A stretch of DNA of 64,000 nt from Epiperipatus broadwayi (taxonomy: Eukaryota; Onychophora; Udeonychophora; Euonychophora; Peripatidae). Under the pieces are notes generated by a model that had not been told where the DNA came from, made no database searches, and was given only the letters and a program-made list of their open reading frames with translations. Shown piece by piece: positions 39,100-52,734 of the stretch. The stretch covers positions 2,774,558 to 2,838,557 of the forward strand of contig JAQFVV010012534.1 in the NCBI GenBank assembly GCA_028023455.1, read 5' to 3'. Both the position numbers and the translations under genes were made by a program. The stretch's first letter is position 1. Each line of letters begins with the position of its first letter.

Positions 39100-40600
39100 A
39101 CTTCTATCAAGAATTATAAAGTAATAAAGAACAAGTACCTTCTATATCTATTACATCTTCTGAATTGCACAGAATTTTAAATGAAGAAGTGAGACATGCA
39201 ATTAAATTTATAAATAAAGGAAAGGCTCCAAGTAATGATAAAATTATAATTGATATATTAAAAGTAGCAGGTGAAGATATAGAAATTTTTTTAACAAAGT
39301 TATATACCAAATGTCTAAATGATAAAGATGTACCAGGTGATTGGAAGAATACAGTATTAATATTAATATTTAAAAAAGGTGAAAAAAAAGATATTAGACA
39401 TTGCAGATCTATCAACCTTTTCTCAGTTTTATAGAAAATTTTTGCAAGATAATTATAACTCTTCTACAGAGAACATTGGATTTACACCAACCTAGAGAAC
39501 AAGCTGGATTTAAAAGTGGTTTTAGTCCAGTAGATTATATCCAGGTATTGAGAGAAGTTATAGAAAGGACAAATGAATATGAGTTGCCATTATGCTTTGG
39601 ATTTATAGATTATGAAAAGGCATTTGATTCTATAAACATTTCTTCAGTGATTAAAGCATTGGATCATCAAGGTATATAGGATATTGTCATATTTTAAAGA
39701 AAATTTATAAAAATGCAATAGGATCAATTAGATTACATAATGATACTGGGAAAGTCAACATTGAGAAGGGTATTTCCATATTTCCAAAACGTTTTACAGC
39801 AGTGCTGGAAGAAGTATTTTTTGGATTAAAATGAGAAGCTAAAGGAATGAAAGTAAATGAAGTTTATTTAAATCATTTAGATTTTGCAGATGATGTAGTT
39901 GTTTTTGCAAATAATGCTTTAGAGTTACAGGAAATGTTGCAAGAGTTATCAGATAAAAGTAGAAAAGTAGGACTAAAGATAAATGTTAAAAAGACTAAAG
40001 TAATGTCCAATGGATTTTCTCAAAATATGAAAGTAAAGATTGATTATGATGAGTTAGAAGAAGTTAACAGTTACAAATAGTAGGAAAGTAGGACTAAAGA
40101 TAAATGTTAAAAAGACTAAAGTAATGTTCAATGGATTTTCTTAAAATATGAAAATAAAGATTGATTATGATGAGTTAGAAGAAGTTAACAGCTACAAATA
40201 CCATGGTCAAATTATTAATACAGATGGAAACATAATGGATGAAATTAATCATAGAATTAAACTTGGTTGGAGTGCTTTTAGTAGAAATAATTTGATACTA
40301 AAAGGAAATATGCCTATGTGTTTGAAAAGGAAGGTTTTTAATAAATGGGTTTTACCAGTTCTTAATTATGGATCTGAGACTTGGACACTTAATAGAAGAG
40401 CAATACAGAGACTTCAGACCACTCAAAAAAGTATGGAGAGATGGATGTTAGGAGTAACCAGAAGAGATTGAAAACAAAATATATGGGTAAGAGTACAAAC
40501 AGGTGTTACTGACCTCATTGAAAAAAATAATAGACTGAAGTGGAGTTGGGCTGGACATGTTGCTAGAAGAGATGATAATTGATGGACAATTGAAATCATA
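39100..40600 (+). pseudogene. RTE reverse transcriptase, broken
   Basis: Blocks in order: KFINKGKAPSNDKIIIDILK, DWKNTVLILIFKKGEKKDIR (39195-39400), EQAGFKSGFSPVDYIQVLRE, FIDYEKAFDSINISSV with the first Asp (39497-39650), then a degenerate region where the RGVRQG box should be. FADDVVVFANN holds the catalytic pair (about 39883-39912). C-terminal blocks follow: LKINVKKTKVM, DGNIMDEI, RIKLGWSAF, LPVLNYGSETW and MERWMLGVTRRD (to 40471). Frames change at least four times. A 121-bp tandem duplication splits the palm-thumb part. Confidence 0.85.
39960..40201 (+). repeat. 121-bp tandem duplication inside the RTE RT
   Basis: 39960-40080 and 40081-40201 are nearly identical, with only a handful of differences. 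121 is not a multiple of three, so the duplication alone breaks the frame. The truncated copy at 14617-15250 shows no sign of it. Confidence 0.92.
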
Positions 40601-40782
40601 AACTGGATTCCAAGAGATTGTAAAAGACCCAGAAAAAGACCACATGTAAGAAGGGATGGATGAAATAAGAGTGGGTGCACGAGTGATGTGGAGAAGAGAA
40701 ACTAAAGATCAGAGAAGATAGATTGAACTTGGAGAGACATTCATCTCGCAGTGGATTGATAATGTTTGATGATGATGATGAT

Positions 40783-42690
40783 ATTAAATTAATATTGGTT
40801 AGTTTAGTATTTTTGCAATTTCTTTTTAGTAAATTATAAAAATTTATTTACTATATAATGCGTTATTAGAATCTGTTTGTGTTATAATAAATATCTATTA
40901 TGGAAATATAGAGACACATTAACTATTTAATATTTTAAAATAGTAGAGATGGAAACAAATCTTTATAATTATTTTTGTTATATTAAATAAATTTGAATTG
41001 TTATTCGTTAATAAATATTGTTAATATCTATTTTGTGTTTAAAGAAGTTTTAATTTATTTAATTTTGGTTTCGTAAAATGAATAGATGAATTAAGTCAAA
41101 TATATATATATATATTATAATTATTTAATATCCTAATAACTTAAATGAAATAAATTTTAAAAAAGATATTGAGATTATATTGAGTATGGTTCTTACTGTA
41201 AAGTTGATGGAAACCCCTGAAGAGAGTTAACCACAACTTCTCCCTAAGTTTGAATTCTGAGCATAAGGGAACAATTAATAAAGGTGAAGGTTGAATATTC
41301 TATATTGTATCTATATGAGGTATTTAATATTAAATTATTGCTATTAAATTGGATTAAATTTAGATCATCTTTTTCTCAGCATCCTTTGTGAAGACCCAAA
41401 ATCTGATCATAGCGAGATATGACCGCTTTGATGTTTCCTTAGGGAAATTCTTACCGTTACAATATCTATAAGACAAATACATTTTTTTTAAAAATTTAGC
41501 TACTTTAAAACACACTAACATTTTTTTAAATATTTGCTTTCTCCTTTAATCAAGCAATTAAATAATATGTTATATAAACACTCTATACATAATAAAATTG
41601 TTTGTTAAAATGAAATAATGTTAAGAGGTTGTAAAATAAAATTTAAAATGACTAATACATTAGGATAAAGTCTAAACAGTTTTTTAAACTTATATCACAA
41701 AAGTTTTGAAGTCAGAATTCTCTACAGTTTGGTGTGAGAATTTTTTTTTGGAGGGGGACTAATATTTTTCCTATGATGACTTCTATTAACTGATTCCATT
41801 TATAATCCTGTTTCTTTCTTACAAGTTGTTGCAATATACTTTATAAAACCCCTGTCTTTCTAATTTGAGATTTAGGTATTATTTTTTCATTTTGATTAGA
41901 TTTCTTTAAAAATAACTTGAATAGGTTTACAGAGATTCAGGTTAGATTTTTAGGCAACTGGTGATTTTTTCTCTTCTCTATTTAGTCACCCTAATGATCG
42001 GTCAATTCAGCTTGATTAAAACAAAAATCCAGACTGATTAATTTCAATAAAATTTGATTATATATAGATTTCTCACACTTTTGTTTTTAATGCTTCTGGT
42101 TTTGTTTTTAACATCTTAGATAATCTCTCATTTTCAACACTTTTATGATCTCATTTTATTTTAATTACATAATTTTAAAAATCACTCTCATTATTATTTG
42201 ACTGATTAAATTTCAAAATACTATAATTATTAAATTGCATGAATTTTTTCTTTGTTTTCAAATCTCATAACAGGTTTAATTTAAAATCTATTTTTTAAAC
42301 AGTAGCATATTTGAATTGTTTTGCAATATATTCCATATTCTTTTACTCTTTGACAAGAGAAACAGTTCTAACAAAGTTTATATAATGTTATTAATTTCTC
42401 TTAAATTTAAATGCTTTTAACAAACCTATTACATTATTTTTTATTTTAAAATATGACATTTTAAATAATTTATTACTTATTATTATTAAATTTAATATTT
42501 TATTTTAAGCTATTTGTTCTATTTTATAATAAATAACATTTAGAAAAAAATCTTTTGAATGCTATATTTATTAGCATTGTCACAACAGTGAAAATCAGCT
42601 TGCTATCATGTAGACGACCATATGGTTGACAATAAAATGAAAAACACATTATTCGTGTCAAATTTTCAATCTTTTAAACAAAAAACCCAC
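40783..42690. other. No gene seen
   Basis: AT-rich DNA with a TA run at 41099-41116, a GC-richer unassigned patch at 41175-41460 and a GGAGGGGGACT tract at about 41750. Confidence 0.45.
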
Positions 42691-42699
42691 TAAAAATTA

Positions 42700-44780
42700 T
42701 TGTACTTGTATTACATTTTCTCTTACCCATGTGGTGTTTGTAAGCCTTTTATCCAGCCTAATGGTCATCGTTATAAAATTATTTATCCAAAATTTAACAT
42801 TGACTTTTACTTGAAGTCTCTTTTCTTTGTGATGCTTGCAAAGCAGATCTGATTTTATTTGAGGACTTCTCACTCTTTTATATCTATGTCCAGATGTGTG
42901 ACCAAATCTTTACAGATCAGGTTTGTTGAAATTTACAAGTGCAAGTACTTATACAATAAGTCTCATTTTGATTTTTTTCACTTATGTAAAACATTTCCAA
43001 GCCTATCTTCTTTTCAATATTCAATCAGTTGTTATCCCACATAAAGTGTTGAATGTTTACAGGTTAGTTGAATACTACAACATTCTCATAGGGGAAAAAG
43101 CAATAAGTAAAGTTAATTTTGCCTTCTGCCTCCAAAATAATTATGATAAGCTTCTTCCAGTGTTTTTCTTGTATCTTTTTTGAAACACATACTGCAATAT
43201 CTTATCTTATTGCTCTCCACTCCAAATGTTTTGGGGAATTGACTCTTAATATTCATTTAGATTTTAGACTTGTATACCTTGAGTTCCACAAATTCTTGGC
43301 TGCACCACCAAATAATTTGTAGCTATCATAATTTTTTATTATCTAATAATCCATTCTAAGAGTCCAGTAGATTTTCACATGGCATCCCATTGAAAGTCAT
43401 CATTCTTAATAACTTAGATAAGAAACTATTACTTGTCTTTGTTAGTATATTACTAATTATTTGTTTAATCACTCTCTTCTTGAAATTAGCTGATTATCAA
43501 TACAAGGTTGAATTTCTTATCTTTATAACCTTTCTGAGTAATATTATTCTCTAATATCCCTAATTCAGAGCTATGCTCCATCTCTTCATCATGGTACCTT
43601 TACTTCATGATTAATAAATAATGCATGCATCTGAATTTTTACTTCTCTGTTTTATCTATGCCATTATCCTTTATGTCAGTATTAAAAATTTGATAATTTG
43701 TGCATTCAGGTTGTCTTGTATCACTTGCATTTAACAATTTGTACATTCAGATTGTCTTATATCATTTGAGTATACTTTTCAAAGATATTGTGCCCTTCTG
43801 AATTATGCTGATCTATTTGGCTCATAATCCTTTGTTCTGTTAATGCATATTCTTGCACATTAATCTGTTTCACTTCTAGATTGTAATTCCTTTACCATCA
43901 CTTCATGTCTCTCATAAATTTCTTTTCTTGGTTTGCTTCTGCTTTCTTGAGATATAGTATTCCATTTTCAATCTCTTGTAATTTCATTACCACAGCCTCT
44001 TACATTTTTTCCAGCATTTTGTCTGTATCTCCTTTATTATTCTAAATTTCATCCTGCATATACTTTATTTATTCTTTGTCCTATATATAGTTTTCTTCTA
44101 TACTTCTTTTAATATTTCCATCAATCTTAAGAATCAATTGTTTTATCTCTTTCTGGCCTTTCTCTAATTTTAGTCAAATTTTTTATCTTTTGATTGGAAT
44201 GTTTTTTCATCATTAATCCAATCTGCTTTTGTCCAATTTAACATTTTCTATCTTTTCACCAAAATGTTTTATCTACTTTTTTCCAATTTCTATGTTTTGT
44301 TTCATTGGCTGTCACATTTTTTTGACTTCTGCTTCAAGATGTTTTTCACTCTGATGCTTTCCAGTTTTCTATTTTTAATTGCATCTACATTGGAATATTT
44401 TTCATCTTTTCTAATAATATAAATATCTGCATCATATCTAACTGTGGTGATATTGTCACATATTTTAAAAGAATTTTTATTTCTGTGCTGTTGTTTTTTT
44501 ACTCCATTTCTTTACTATTCTCATTGTCTGGATAAACATCGTCTATATCCAACCTCTACCATCTTCTATCTTTATGCAATTCTCTTCACAGATTGTTTCT
44601 AAATATTTTTTGCAATTATCTCCTGCTCTCTTTTATGTCTCTTTTTATTATACAGTTTTTTGATCTGCAATTTTTTTAATATGCAATAAATTCATTATTG
44701 TCAATACATTTATAACTGGATTCACCATCAGCTGTACTATTTTATCCCTGAATTTACTTGAAATCTGATAAGTACTTGAA
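42700..44780 (-). pseudogene. gag-like coiled-coil protein remnant (LTR element?)
   Basis: On the minus strand one frame stays almost open from about 44280 to 43900 with only scattered stops. It translates into heptad-like, Lys/Glu-rich sequence: LEKGQKEIKQLILKIDGNIK, TDKMLEKM and KLQEIENGILYLKKAEANQE. Downstream (about 43420-43260) MMTFNGMP and YDSYKLFGGAAKNLW resemble the capsid start of gypsy-type gag proteins (FDG-motif, then L-x-G-x-A). No RT or LTR was found next to it. A decayed host coiled-coil gene is the main alternative. Confidence 0.42.
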
Positions 44781-47700
44781 TTCTATTTTCTTCCCCCAGG
44801 TTCAGATTTGTTTACTTTTTTTATTATGATATATATAGAATGAAAAAAAAATTCTCATTAATCATGCTATTCATACATCTTTTAGATGTTTAATATTCTG
44901 TTCAGTAGCCTTCAATATTCCATGATTATATTCAAAACTTTTATTTGATGATAAAAGTACTAAAAATCTATATAGAAAAACAATTGTTTATAAGTAAAAT
45001 TCTCTAAATATCTGATAATATGATAAATTATTTTCATTGTTCATTAACTTTCTTTGTACACATTACATATTGTAAGAGAAGGGCAATTAGATGGCTTAAA
45101 TTATACAACAAATATATTTAAAATTATGTACAAAACTCCATTTTGAAACATTAATTATATATGATTGAGGGAATAGTGAAAGGATTAAAAAATGAATAAT
45201 AGACAAATATGATTATCAGCAATGTACATATGTCTTTAGCTACACATTAATAGTTACAATTATGTAATGATCATTAAACTATTATGTATTAATCCATCAT
45301 TTAGGAAGGAGAGTCATCGTGATCAAATATTAATTAGAAAACAAGGATACTTATTTATTATTGCATTATGCACTATTGTTACTGCTGTAAATTTAGAGTA
45401 TGAATCTTCTCTTCATTAAATATTGAACCATGGAGATCATGAAAAGATTTTAAACTTATGTTTTTAAATCCAAATATATATTGAGTACAATAGCTGACAA
45501 ATATATAATTTAAACAAGTTGTTCTTCACAAAATTCAAATTAGTTAAAAGTTGGTATTTGTATTCTATTAGTCATTACTGAAGATTGTTTAACATGCAAA
45601 CGCTGTTATATTGGCAAACTGGATAATTTAAATTTGTATCAAGCATTTGTTATAAAATGATATGTTTCCTTACTGTTCTCATCATTTTATTCTATATGCA
45701 ACTGATATTTTGCATAGAAAGGATTGACATTGTTAGAAGCTATAGGAGATGGGAAGAGTTACATAAAATTTAAGAGCTTGGAAATGAAGAGAATGGATTG
45801 GGAAAATGGAAGAATTGATGATGTGACTACTCTCTGGACCTGTCCATGGGACAGAATGCTACTAATTGATTAAATAATCTGTCAATAATAAAATAGGTTA
45901 TTGTTTACCATACATATATGAAGTTAAGAACATGAGCATATATGCACACAATAATTCAACAATAAAGTTACAACCTTTTAAAACGATTCTATTTAAAATA
46001 ATTTTCGATGTAAATTCTTAAACACAATAGTAATTGTGAATTTACTTTAATATTTATTGGTAAATATCACATTCAAAAGTCAAAGTTGCTTTAGCTGCAT
46101 TCAAATAATAATATTGTACCAACATAAGTTATGAGTTGAATATGTCATAATAATATTCAAGATAGAAAATGAAAGTAGATGAAAAAACGTTATACATATT
46201 GTATTACAGTTTGACAGATGTTTGTTAATTATTATATTATAACAAAATTATGAATTATTAATCTTCAAAATTGATTAAATGTTATTCTGGATGCAAAATA
46301 AAATATAAATTCAAAATAAATATCTAAGTTTAGCTGCTATGAAGTTTGTTCTAATGACAAACTACCGGCTCAAAGTTATCTATTAATATCATCTGTTAGG
46401 CGTATTATTTATAAAAACAGAAGTGGAGCTATAAATAGTGTAGCACCTAGAAACATCCAGCCATGAAAAAAAATAATGTTTTAATTCTAATTATCATATA
46501 CTTAATTCCACCTATTGTAGATGCCTAACTACATAAATAGCAAAATATAATGCATCTAAATCAATTTTCAACAAAACCGATAGTGTTTTTTTAAGATTAA
46601 AATAATTAAAAAGTGATACATTTTTAATTAAAAATGAAAGGTGGAAAATTAATCTTTTTTCTTTCTTTTTTTTTAAAAAAAAGATAAAATATATATATTT
46701 TTTTTTTTGTAAAAAAAAAATATTACTGATGCAAATTTAATTAAAAATGTCTTAAATTCTGTTTTAATTACATTATTTTTATTTAGTTTTTTTTTTTCTA
46801 TTTTATTAGTTTTTTTTTTAAAAATATGCAAATTAAAATATTTTATTTAATGCTTATTATCATTTCATTCTCTCTTTACACATATCTATCAAATATTGTT
46901 GTCTAAGTATGCTGTTAAAAAGAATAACTATTTACAAATATTTATTTTTCCATTTCTTTTCCTTCAGGCATTTGAAATACACATTACATTATCAATCACA
47001 TTAGCTAATGGGCATACTAGATAATAGAAATACTCAAGAAAGAATCAAGATTGACATCAATATTACTTTTTGATAAATATCTTCTTTGAACTGACATGTT
47101 TTATTCATTAAAAATATATTGAAACGAAATGAAAACATCTAACTATTAAATGAGATTGTTTTGCGTGTGCTTTTTGATTGTGTCCGTAAATATATATAAA
47201 TGCGTTTTTCAATGGAGTTTTGTTAAAGTAAAAACAATAAGTATTATTTCTAAAATATATATTGCAATATCAAATAAAATCATTTACTGTAATTTAGGCA
47301 ATATTTTTTAAAAATTAATACAATATACTTGTTTTAATGTATTTAAAAAATAAATAAATTTAAATTTGGCCAATAAAAATGAAAAATATTATTTAAAGTA
47401 TAGGCATTTTAGTATTAAGTCATAAATTCTTATAGATTTAAATATAAATATAAATTATGGAATTAAAGAGTCTTGGAGTGAATCTCAGCTGAGAAAACTA
47501 ACAAAATATCTCGGAATCATTTGAACTAAAAAATTGCATTCAACAAGCCTTTGTTTATTCGAACTTCACAAGACTAATCAAAATGTTTATTTATATATAT
47601 AAAAGGTCAAATAACATATTTATTTTTTAAAATTTAATTGACATTTAGAAGCTTTCTCTCTCTCTATGTATATACTGTACTGGATATATTCTGAATTCCA

Positions 47701-48515
47701 ATGGGCCCATTGCTAAATAGTTAATGATAATATGATACACAAATGTAAATAATAATGAGCATCACTACATACCTGATAGAAGTGCTGAGTTTTAATTATT
47801 ATAATAACAAAATTAAATTCAACCAGTACAATATCCATCACTAATTAGATTATTGTCAGAAGCACTATCATTGATTTGCATAGTTTAATTATTCAAAATA
47901 TGTCTTTATTAGACAATTGTTCAATCATTCTTTTCAGTGCTATATAAAATAAAATAATATTTAAAAAAGTTTTTTTTAAAAAATAATGCTTTTATGTAAA
48001 TATTTCACTAAAAAGAAGGGGAAAAAAAGTAATAATCCATATAAATCATTTGAGGCCTTTTTTATTTTTATGATCAATTTGAGTCACAAATACTTTTGTA
48101 ATATAGATAATTAATTTATTTATTTTTACTTTTTAGTGGACTATTTACATAAAAGCATTTTTTTAAAAAAAAAATCTTTTTTTTTTAATATATATATTTT
48201 GTAGTTTTTGGTTATAAATAAAATATGTAATTTCAATTTAAATAAAATAATTTTCTTCATGAGTCTATTTTTTATCATGGTTCTTGTTCTTTCCACAACA
48301 GAGTACCTGCTGTCAATGATTTTGACAATTGTATTCATTTTAATTTTGGAAATGAAATAAAAAAAACAAAAACGTATACTTCTCTAACTTTTTTAACACA
48401 TTTATTATTTTTACAAAATATTTATGAAATATTAATTATTTCAAAAAAATAATTAAGATTTTAGTACAAAATATTTATTTTTAATTAAGTAAATTAATAT
48501 TAACCAAATTTTATC
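44781..48515. other. AT-rich stretch, no feature recognised
   Basis: Homopolymer-rich stretches at about 46650-46830 and 48160-48190. A slightly richer segment at 45720-45860 could not be assigned. Confidence 0.45.
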
Positions 48516-48527
48516 CTATAAATGTAC

Positions 48528-48602
48528 TATTACTGTTGGTTCAGTAGTTAATGTAATTTATTGGGGGAAAATAAGGTTGTGAGTTTGATTCTAAATGGGA
48601 TA
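48528..48602 (+). repeat. Possible tRNA-derived SINE head
   Basis: TGGTTCAGTAGTTAATG resembles a box A and GTGAGTTTGATTCTAAA a box B, about 40 bases apart, as in a pol III promoter. The anticodon arm and acceptor stem do not pair convincingly, so this is at most a SINE relic. Confidence 0.3.
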
Positions 48603-49119
48603 AGATTTTTTTTAATTTTTAAAAATTCAAAAAATTGGACTTCCTGACAGAAACACAGACATTATATGTTAATAGAAGAGCATTTAATAAGTCCATATTG
48701 GTTAGTTGATTCAGGTTGTAAACTTGTTAATGTTAGTAAGAATGTGAGCTATACACATACAGGTAATGAAAAACTGTTCTTCTATGGGCCATTAACCTAT
48801 GTTTTTTCTCTTCACCATCTTTGAACATCTTATAGATATTTTTTCAGAGTTAGTAGAGCTACACTGTTGGCACATGTTAATTAGCTTAGCACATCAGTTT
48901 TATTATTTTCCTTTATATAGAATTTTGCCATTCTAGCTGAGTTTGAATCAGTACTAAGAAGTACTTTAACAACAGTATTCTTAGATGATAAATAATACTC
49001 TTAAAGATAGAAGTGAAATCTTTCCATGTTTTGACAAACACCTTAATTTCATAAGCTATATATTGCTATTGTATATACTGTGGCTCTCCTCATATGTTAA
49101 TTCTTTTTTTCTTTTCTTC
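48603..49119. other. No gene seen
   Basis: Translations on both strands show stops at short spacing. No family was recognised. Confidence 0.4.
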
Positions 49120-49332
49120 TTTCTCCTTATTTAGACTTTGTTTGAAAGACATTTTCCATAAGCCTCTGCTTGTTTTCTTGATTTTAATCTCGTTTTTTAT
49201 TGTTCATTAACCCTTGTTTTTCTTTTATAGCTTTTGCCTGAAAGATAACTTTTTCCACAATCATCTGCTTGTGTTCTTTCTTGCTTTTAATCTTGTTTTT
49301 CATTTTCCACTAATCTCTTACCCCCCCCCCCC
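49120..49332. repeat. Two ~96-bp tandem units ending in a C12 run
   Basis: GAAAGACATTTTCCATAAGC (49144) recurs as GAAAGATAACTTTTTCCACA (49240), both followed by CTGCTTGT and TTTTAATCT. A pure C run (49321-49332) closes the block. Confidence 0.65.
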
Positions 49333-50591
49333 ACCATTTTATATTGTCTTTCAGAAATTACTATTAATTACTATTTTTTAATTAACTGATATAATTATAT
49401 TTATTTACTTGTTGTTCAATTAAATTTAACTTTAAATAAATGCTTGAATGAATGTATGCAGTATATTTTATTTTAGGTACAAATTTTATTTCCAACTTTT
49501 AAAAAATTTAGCTTAAATTATTAAATTATTATTATTAATTTTTATTATACATTCATATTGTCCTTTATCTAATCTATAGAACACAATAAATTAATTGTTC
49601 ATAACTCTCTCCTTAGCCAATATTCAATGAAAAGTATGAGTCACTTTTTCCTAACTTGTATGCAAAGTTTTACAAATGTTTAACTTTCAAAATCAATTTT
49701 AAAAATCTGACAATAAATCTACCTTATTTTATTTAAATTATATGATTGATGAATTATAGATAATCAATCAAGAAAATCACATTTTTATCTTGTTTTGGTT
49801 AACTGAGGTTGCTTATACTATAAACAATGCCAGCATTAGCCAAATTCATGTTATATTATACTTGCATAAATATTTATTTGGATTTTGTTATATTTCATAT
49901 TTGTAATATAATAATTTTATTATTATATTTCATTTTGATTAACTGGTATCAATTGATTAATCTATTGTATTTTTAAAACTCTGCAGATTGTGGTTGATCT
50001 GAGATACAATCAATCATTTTCTTAAATATTATTACTAACACTGGATACATACAGTCAATATCATGACTAGGTATCCATTTATATTGGACTAATATGAAAT
50101 TATAATATTAATTGTCAATTTACTTTTATTTTAGGATAATATGTAACATTCATTAATAAATTGTATCTAAGAGGTACAGCAATCTCTGAAGTCACTATCA
50201 GTGTAGTTGTGAAAACAATTTCTAGATAGGAACTAAGAATAAATAAATATATATATACATTTTATTATATAAATGTATTAAAGGTAAAGTTGCAACATTC
50301 TTCTTCATATTTCAGCATCTATTACTGAGAAATGTCTCTTTAGATACACATGGACCCTGATGCAATTCTTTGAATTGTGACTTCCTCGGGGTTAAGAATA
50401 ATATAGTGAGTTGTAACTCAATCTATTTTTTATTTCTTTTCTTATTCATTTGTAATTCAATAGATAGGGAAAGTCCACTATGCATGGAAAAGGGGTAAAA
50501 TCAAAGTGAATCCTTTCATGCATTTATGTATAATTAATAACCAATTATATTAATCTTTAATTGAGTTTAAATTTTATATCAGAGCTACAGG
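49333..50591. other. No gene seen
   Basis: AT-rich, with no recognisable feature. Confidence 0.45.
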
Positions 50592-50870
50592 CAATCTTTA
50601 GTTTAATAAATGATTATTAACAATCATTAATGTATTTATATGTAGTAGTTGATATCAAAATTATGAATGCAAGAAGTTTGATACTTGTAAATAAAATATA
50701 ATAATTTGGTATTGATAAATACTGAACAAATTATGAAAACATATAAGAGATATAAATCTGAATCAATTGACAAGTGTCGATTCAGCTGAAATGTGCATCT
50801 TTGAAATGAATAATCTTTTTCAGAGGTCTATTTATACATTTCAAGAATGTGGGTGGAGTGAAAGTTTTAA
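50592..50870 (+). repeat. Repeat on the left of the second Penelope relic
   Basis: It matches 20258-20475 and, in part (ATTAATGTATTTAT, GAAGTTTGATACTTGTAA), 52735-52870 on the right of the relic. Its end (GATTCAGCTGAAATGTGCAT, then ATAATCTTTTTCA) also resembles an arm of the 53.9-kb foldback. Terminal repeats are common in Penelope-like elements, so this pair may be their remains. Confidence 0.5.
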
Positions 50871-51479
50871 ATAAATATTAAATGATATTACACATGGAAA
50901 ACGGAAGATGGATATCTATTATCCCATATGCTTACATATAATAATGACTACATTCAAAATGCCACCATTTAAATTCATAAAATAAAGTTCAAGTATATAG
51001 GAACATATAATATAAAGTCTATGAAAGATAGATTTATTATATTATTATTAAGAAAGCATTACAACAAAACATTCAATAGACCAGAATATTTAAATATGTA
51101 TTCAAATGTCGTGATTCCCCCATGAATATTTGCTTATATAAAATTGCACAAGCAAATTATCCCCTGCACCTGGTGATTGATTTTGAAGAAACTTATTACT
51201 ACAAATCACAAACACTTTCACTGAGTGATTTACAGCACATATAGGTTTTGAAAAATATACAATCAAGTCCTTCTTACATTATGTTCAACATATCAATGCA
51301 CATAAAATAAAACATAAATACAAACTCACTCCTTTAGATATAAGAGTTATAGGAGTCTATACTATGTGAATGATCAATTAATGTAATTCATGAACAGCAA
51401 CAACAAACAAAATATAAACCCAACAAGAGTGAGTTCATTATTATTACATTAAAATGGATCAACAATAATAATACAGCAC

Positions 51480-51960
51480 TATTTAATAACAAATATTACA
51501 AGATGGCTAATGGCTGGCTCATGGGTTTTCCTATCAGTGACATTATTTACAACATCATATTAACCAAGTTCGAAGAGTCAGTTACTCCTGGATACTTTGA
51601 TAATGAACCTAACTTAATTTACAAATGATACATTGAGGGCATATTGTTAGGTGCGCTGGAAGATACATTAATGATATATGTGAAAACTTAGCACAAAAAA
51701 TTATTACAGTCGATTACTGAACTTGAAAATGTCTTTAATAGTCTCAAGTTTTTAGATTTCCATGTTCAATAAAATAATAAGTGTCTGGATTACAAAATGA
51801 TCATCAAGTCCTTATACATTCAAGGGCAACTCACCCTCAATCTCTTACATCAACAACTCATAAATTAGCTAAGTTTAAGGTCTTTCTTAACAGAAACTTA
51901 AATCTTTGCAAGTAAGAGGCAGACCAGAAAGCTAATATTGGGGCATATGTTAAGGATTTA
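51480..51960 (+). pseudogene. Second Penelope-like RT relic
   Basis: In a single frame interrupted by stops: KYYKMANGWLMGFPIS (51521 region, the MGSPLS box of Penelope RTs), IILTKFEESVTPGYF, then NLIYK, stop, YIEGILLGAL, where RYVDD would be, so the catalytic Asp pair is degraded. NVFNSLKFLDFHVQ (51728-51769) matches the FLD motif. After a frameshift, RATHPQSLTSTTHKLAKFKV and FLNRNLNL resemble the block that follows in this family. The GIY-YIG part was not found. It is far too eroded to act. Confidence 0.6.
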
Positions 51961-52190
51961 TGTAAAATAGGTTAAATTATAATACAATAATTGCTATGAT
52001 CCAGACATTATATACAAAATAAAACAGGTACTCTTACAATAGGAAGAAAATAAGCTTTGAATAAGCCTGCCTTATGTACTAAGGTCATAAAAAATTTAAA
52101 AAGTCTATTCTGATGAATACAATATTAGTTTGAGAAACTCCCCTAATTTAAATAAACTATTAAACAATTTCAAAGGACAAATTTCCACAG

Positions 52191-52206
52191 GATCACCCCC
52201 CCCCCG
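52191..52206. repeat. C10 homopolymer
   Basis: A run of ten C residues (52196-52205) in otherwise AT-rich DNA. Confidence 0.8.
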
Positions 52207-52734
52207 CAAATAGTATATAAATTAGATATAGTAATGCCTTTAGTAGTATAGTTTACTATGGAGAGTTTTGCACAAATGTAACTACTAGGATTGCATGACA
52301 AGTATTTATACAACTGTGCAATAAGTAGTTCTGAATATACATAAATTTTTTAGTGCAAAAGCATACTTTTGACCCAATAAAGATCAACATCATTTGCTCT
52401 GAGCATGTCATCAGAAAGAAAAAGATAAATGAGATGTGGTTTATATCTAACAGTCTCCACACTATCAACAAGCAAGAGAATACCTTTCAAATATCTAATC
52501 AGTAATTTAAATAATTGATTTACCATTTAAATATCATAACACATTCTGAAGTTCATGAGTGCTATGATTATGGCTTCAATGGCTGAAAGCATGCTCAGCA
52601 AGTATAAAGAAATTAACATTGAGAAATCTTTTCTTAAATCATTTTTTTAAAAATGGCAGTATATATCTATTATAATTAAATAAGATATGTTAATTATTAT
52701 CTGAGATTAAAAGTGTATATCTGTTTTAATGATA

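Larger units (their letters stand above)
37829..40782 (+). mobile_element. RTE-type LINE, near full length but decayed
   Basis: A non-LTR retrotransposon with an apurinic-type endonuclease followed by RT, no zinc-knuckle tail, and a 3' end of GAT repeats (about 40767-40782). This architecture, including a microsatellite tail in place of poly(A), is that of the RTE clade. A second, truncated copy of the same family lies at 14617-15250 on the other strand. The 5' limit is uncertain and no target duplication was found. Confidence 0.8.

Noticed and set aside
38693-39415. Minus-strand frames of 130 and 102 residues with hydrophobic stretches
   Set aside because: They are antisense to Lys/Ile/Asn-rich RTE coding sequence, which yields Phe/Leu/Ser-rich shadows that mimic membrane proteins.
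41745-41765. GGAGGGGGACT tract as a polypurine tract of another LTR element
   Set aside because: No LTR edge or pol sequence on the matching strand; the nearby gag-like remnant runs on the opposite strand.
42859-43322. Overlapping plus-strand frames of 61-86 residues with Cys residues
   Set aside because: They are antisense to the gag-like remnant; no domain or start context supports them.
45720-45870. Purine-rich segment as a coding exon
   Set aside because: Stops appear in all frames and no protein resemblance was seen.
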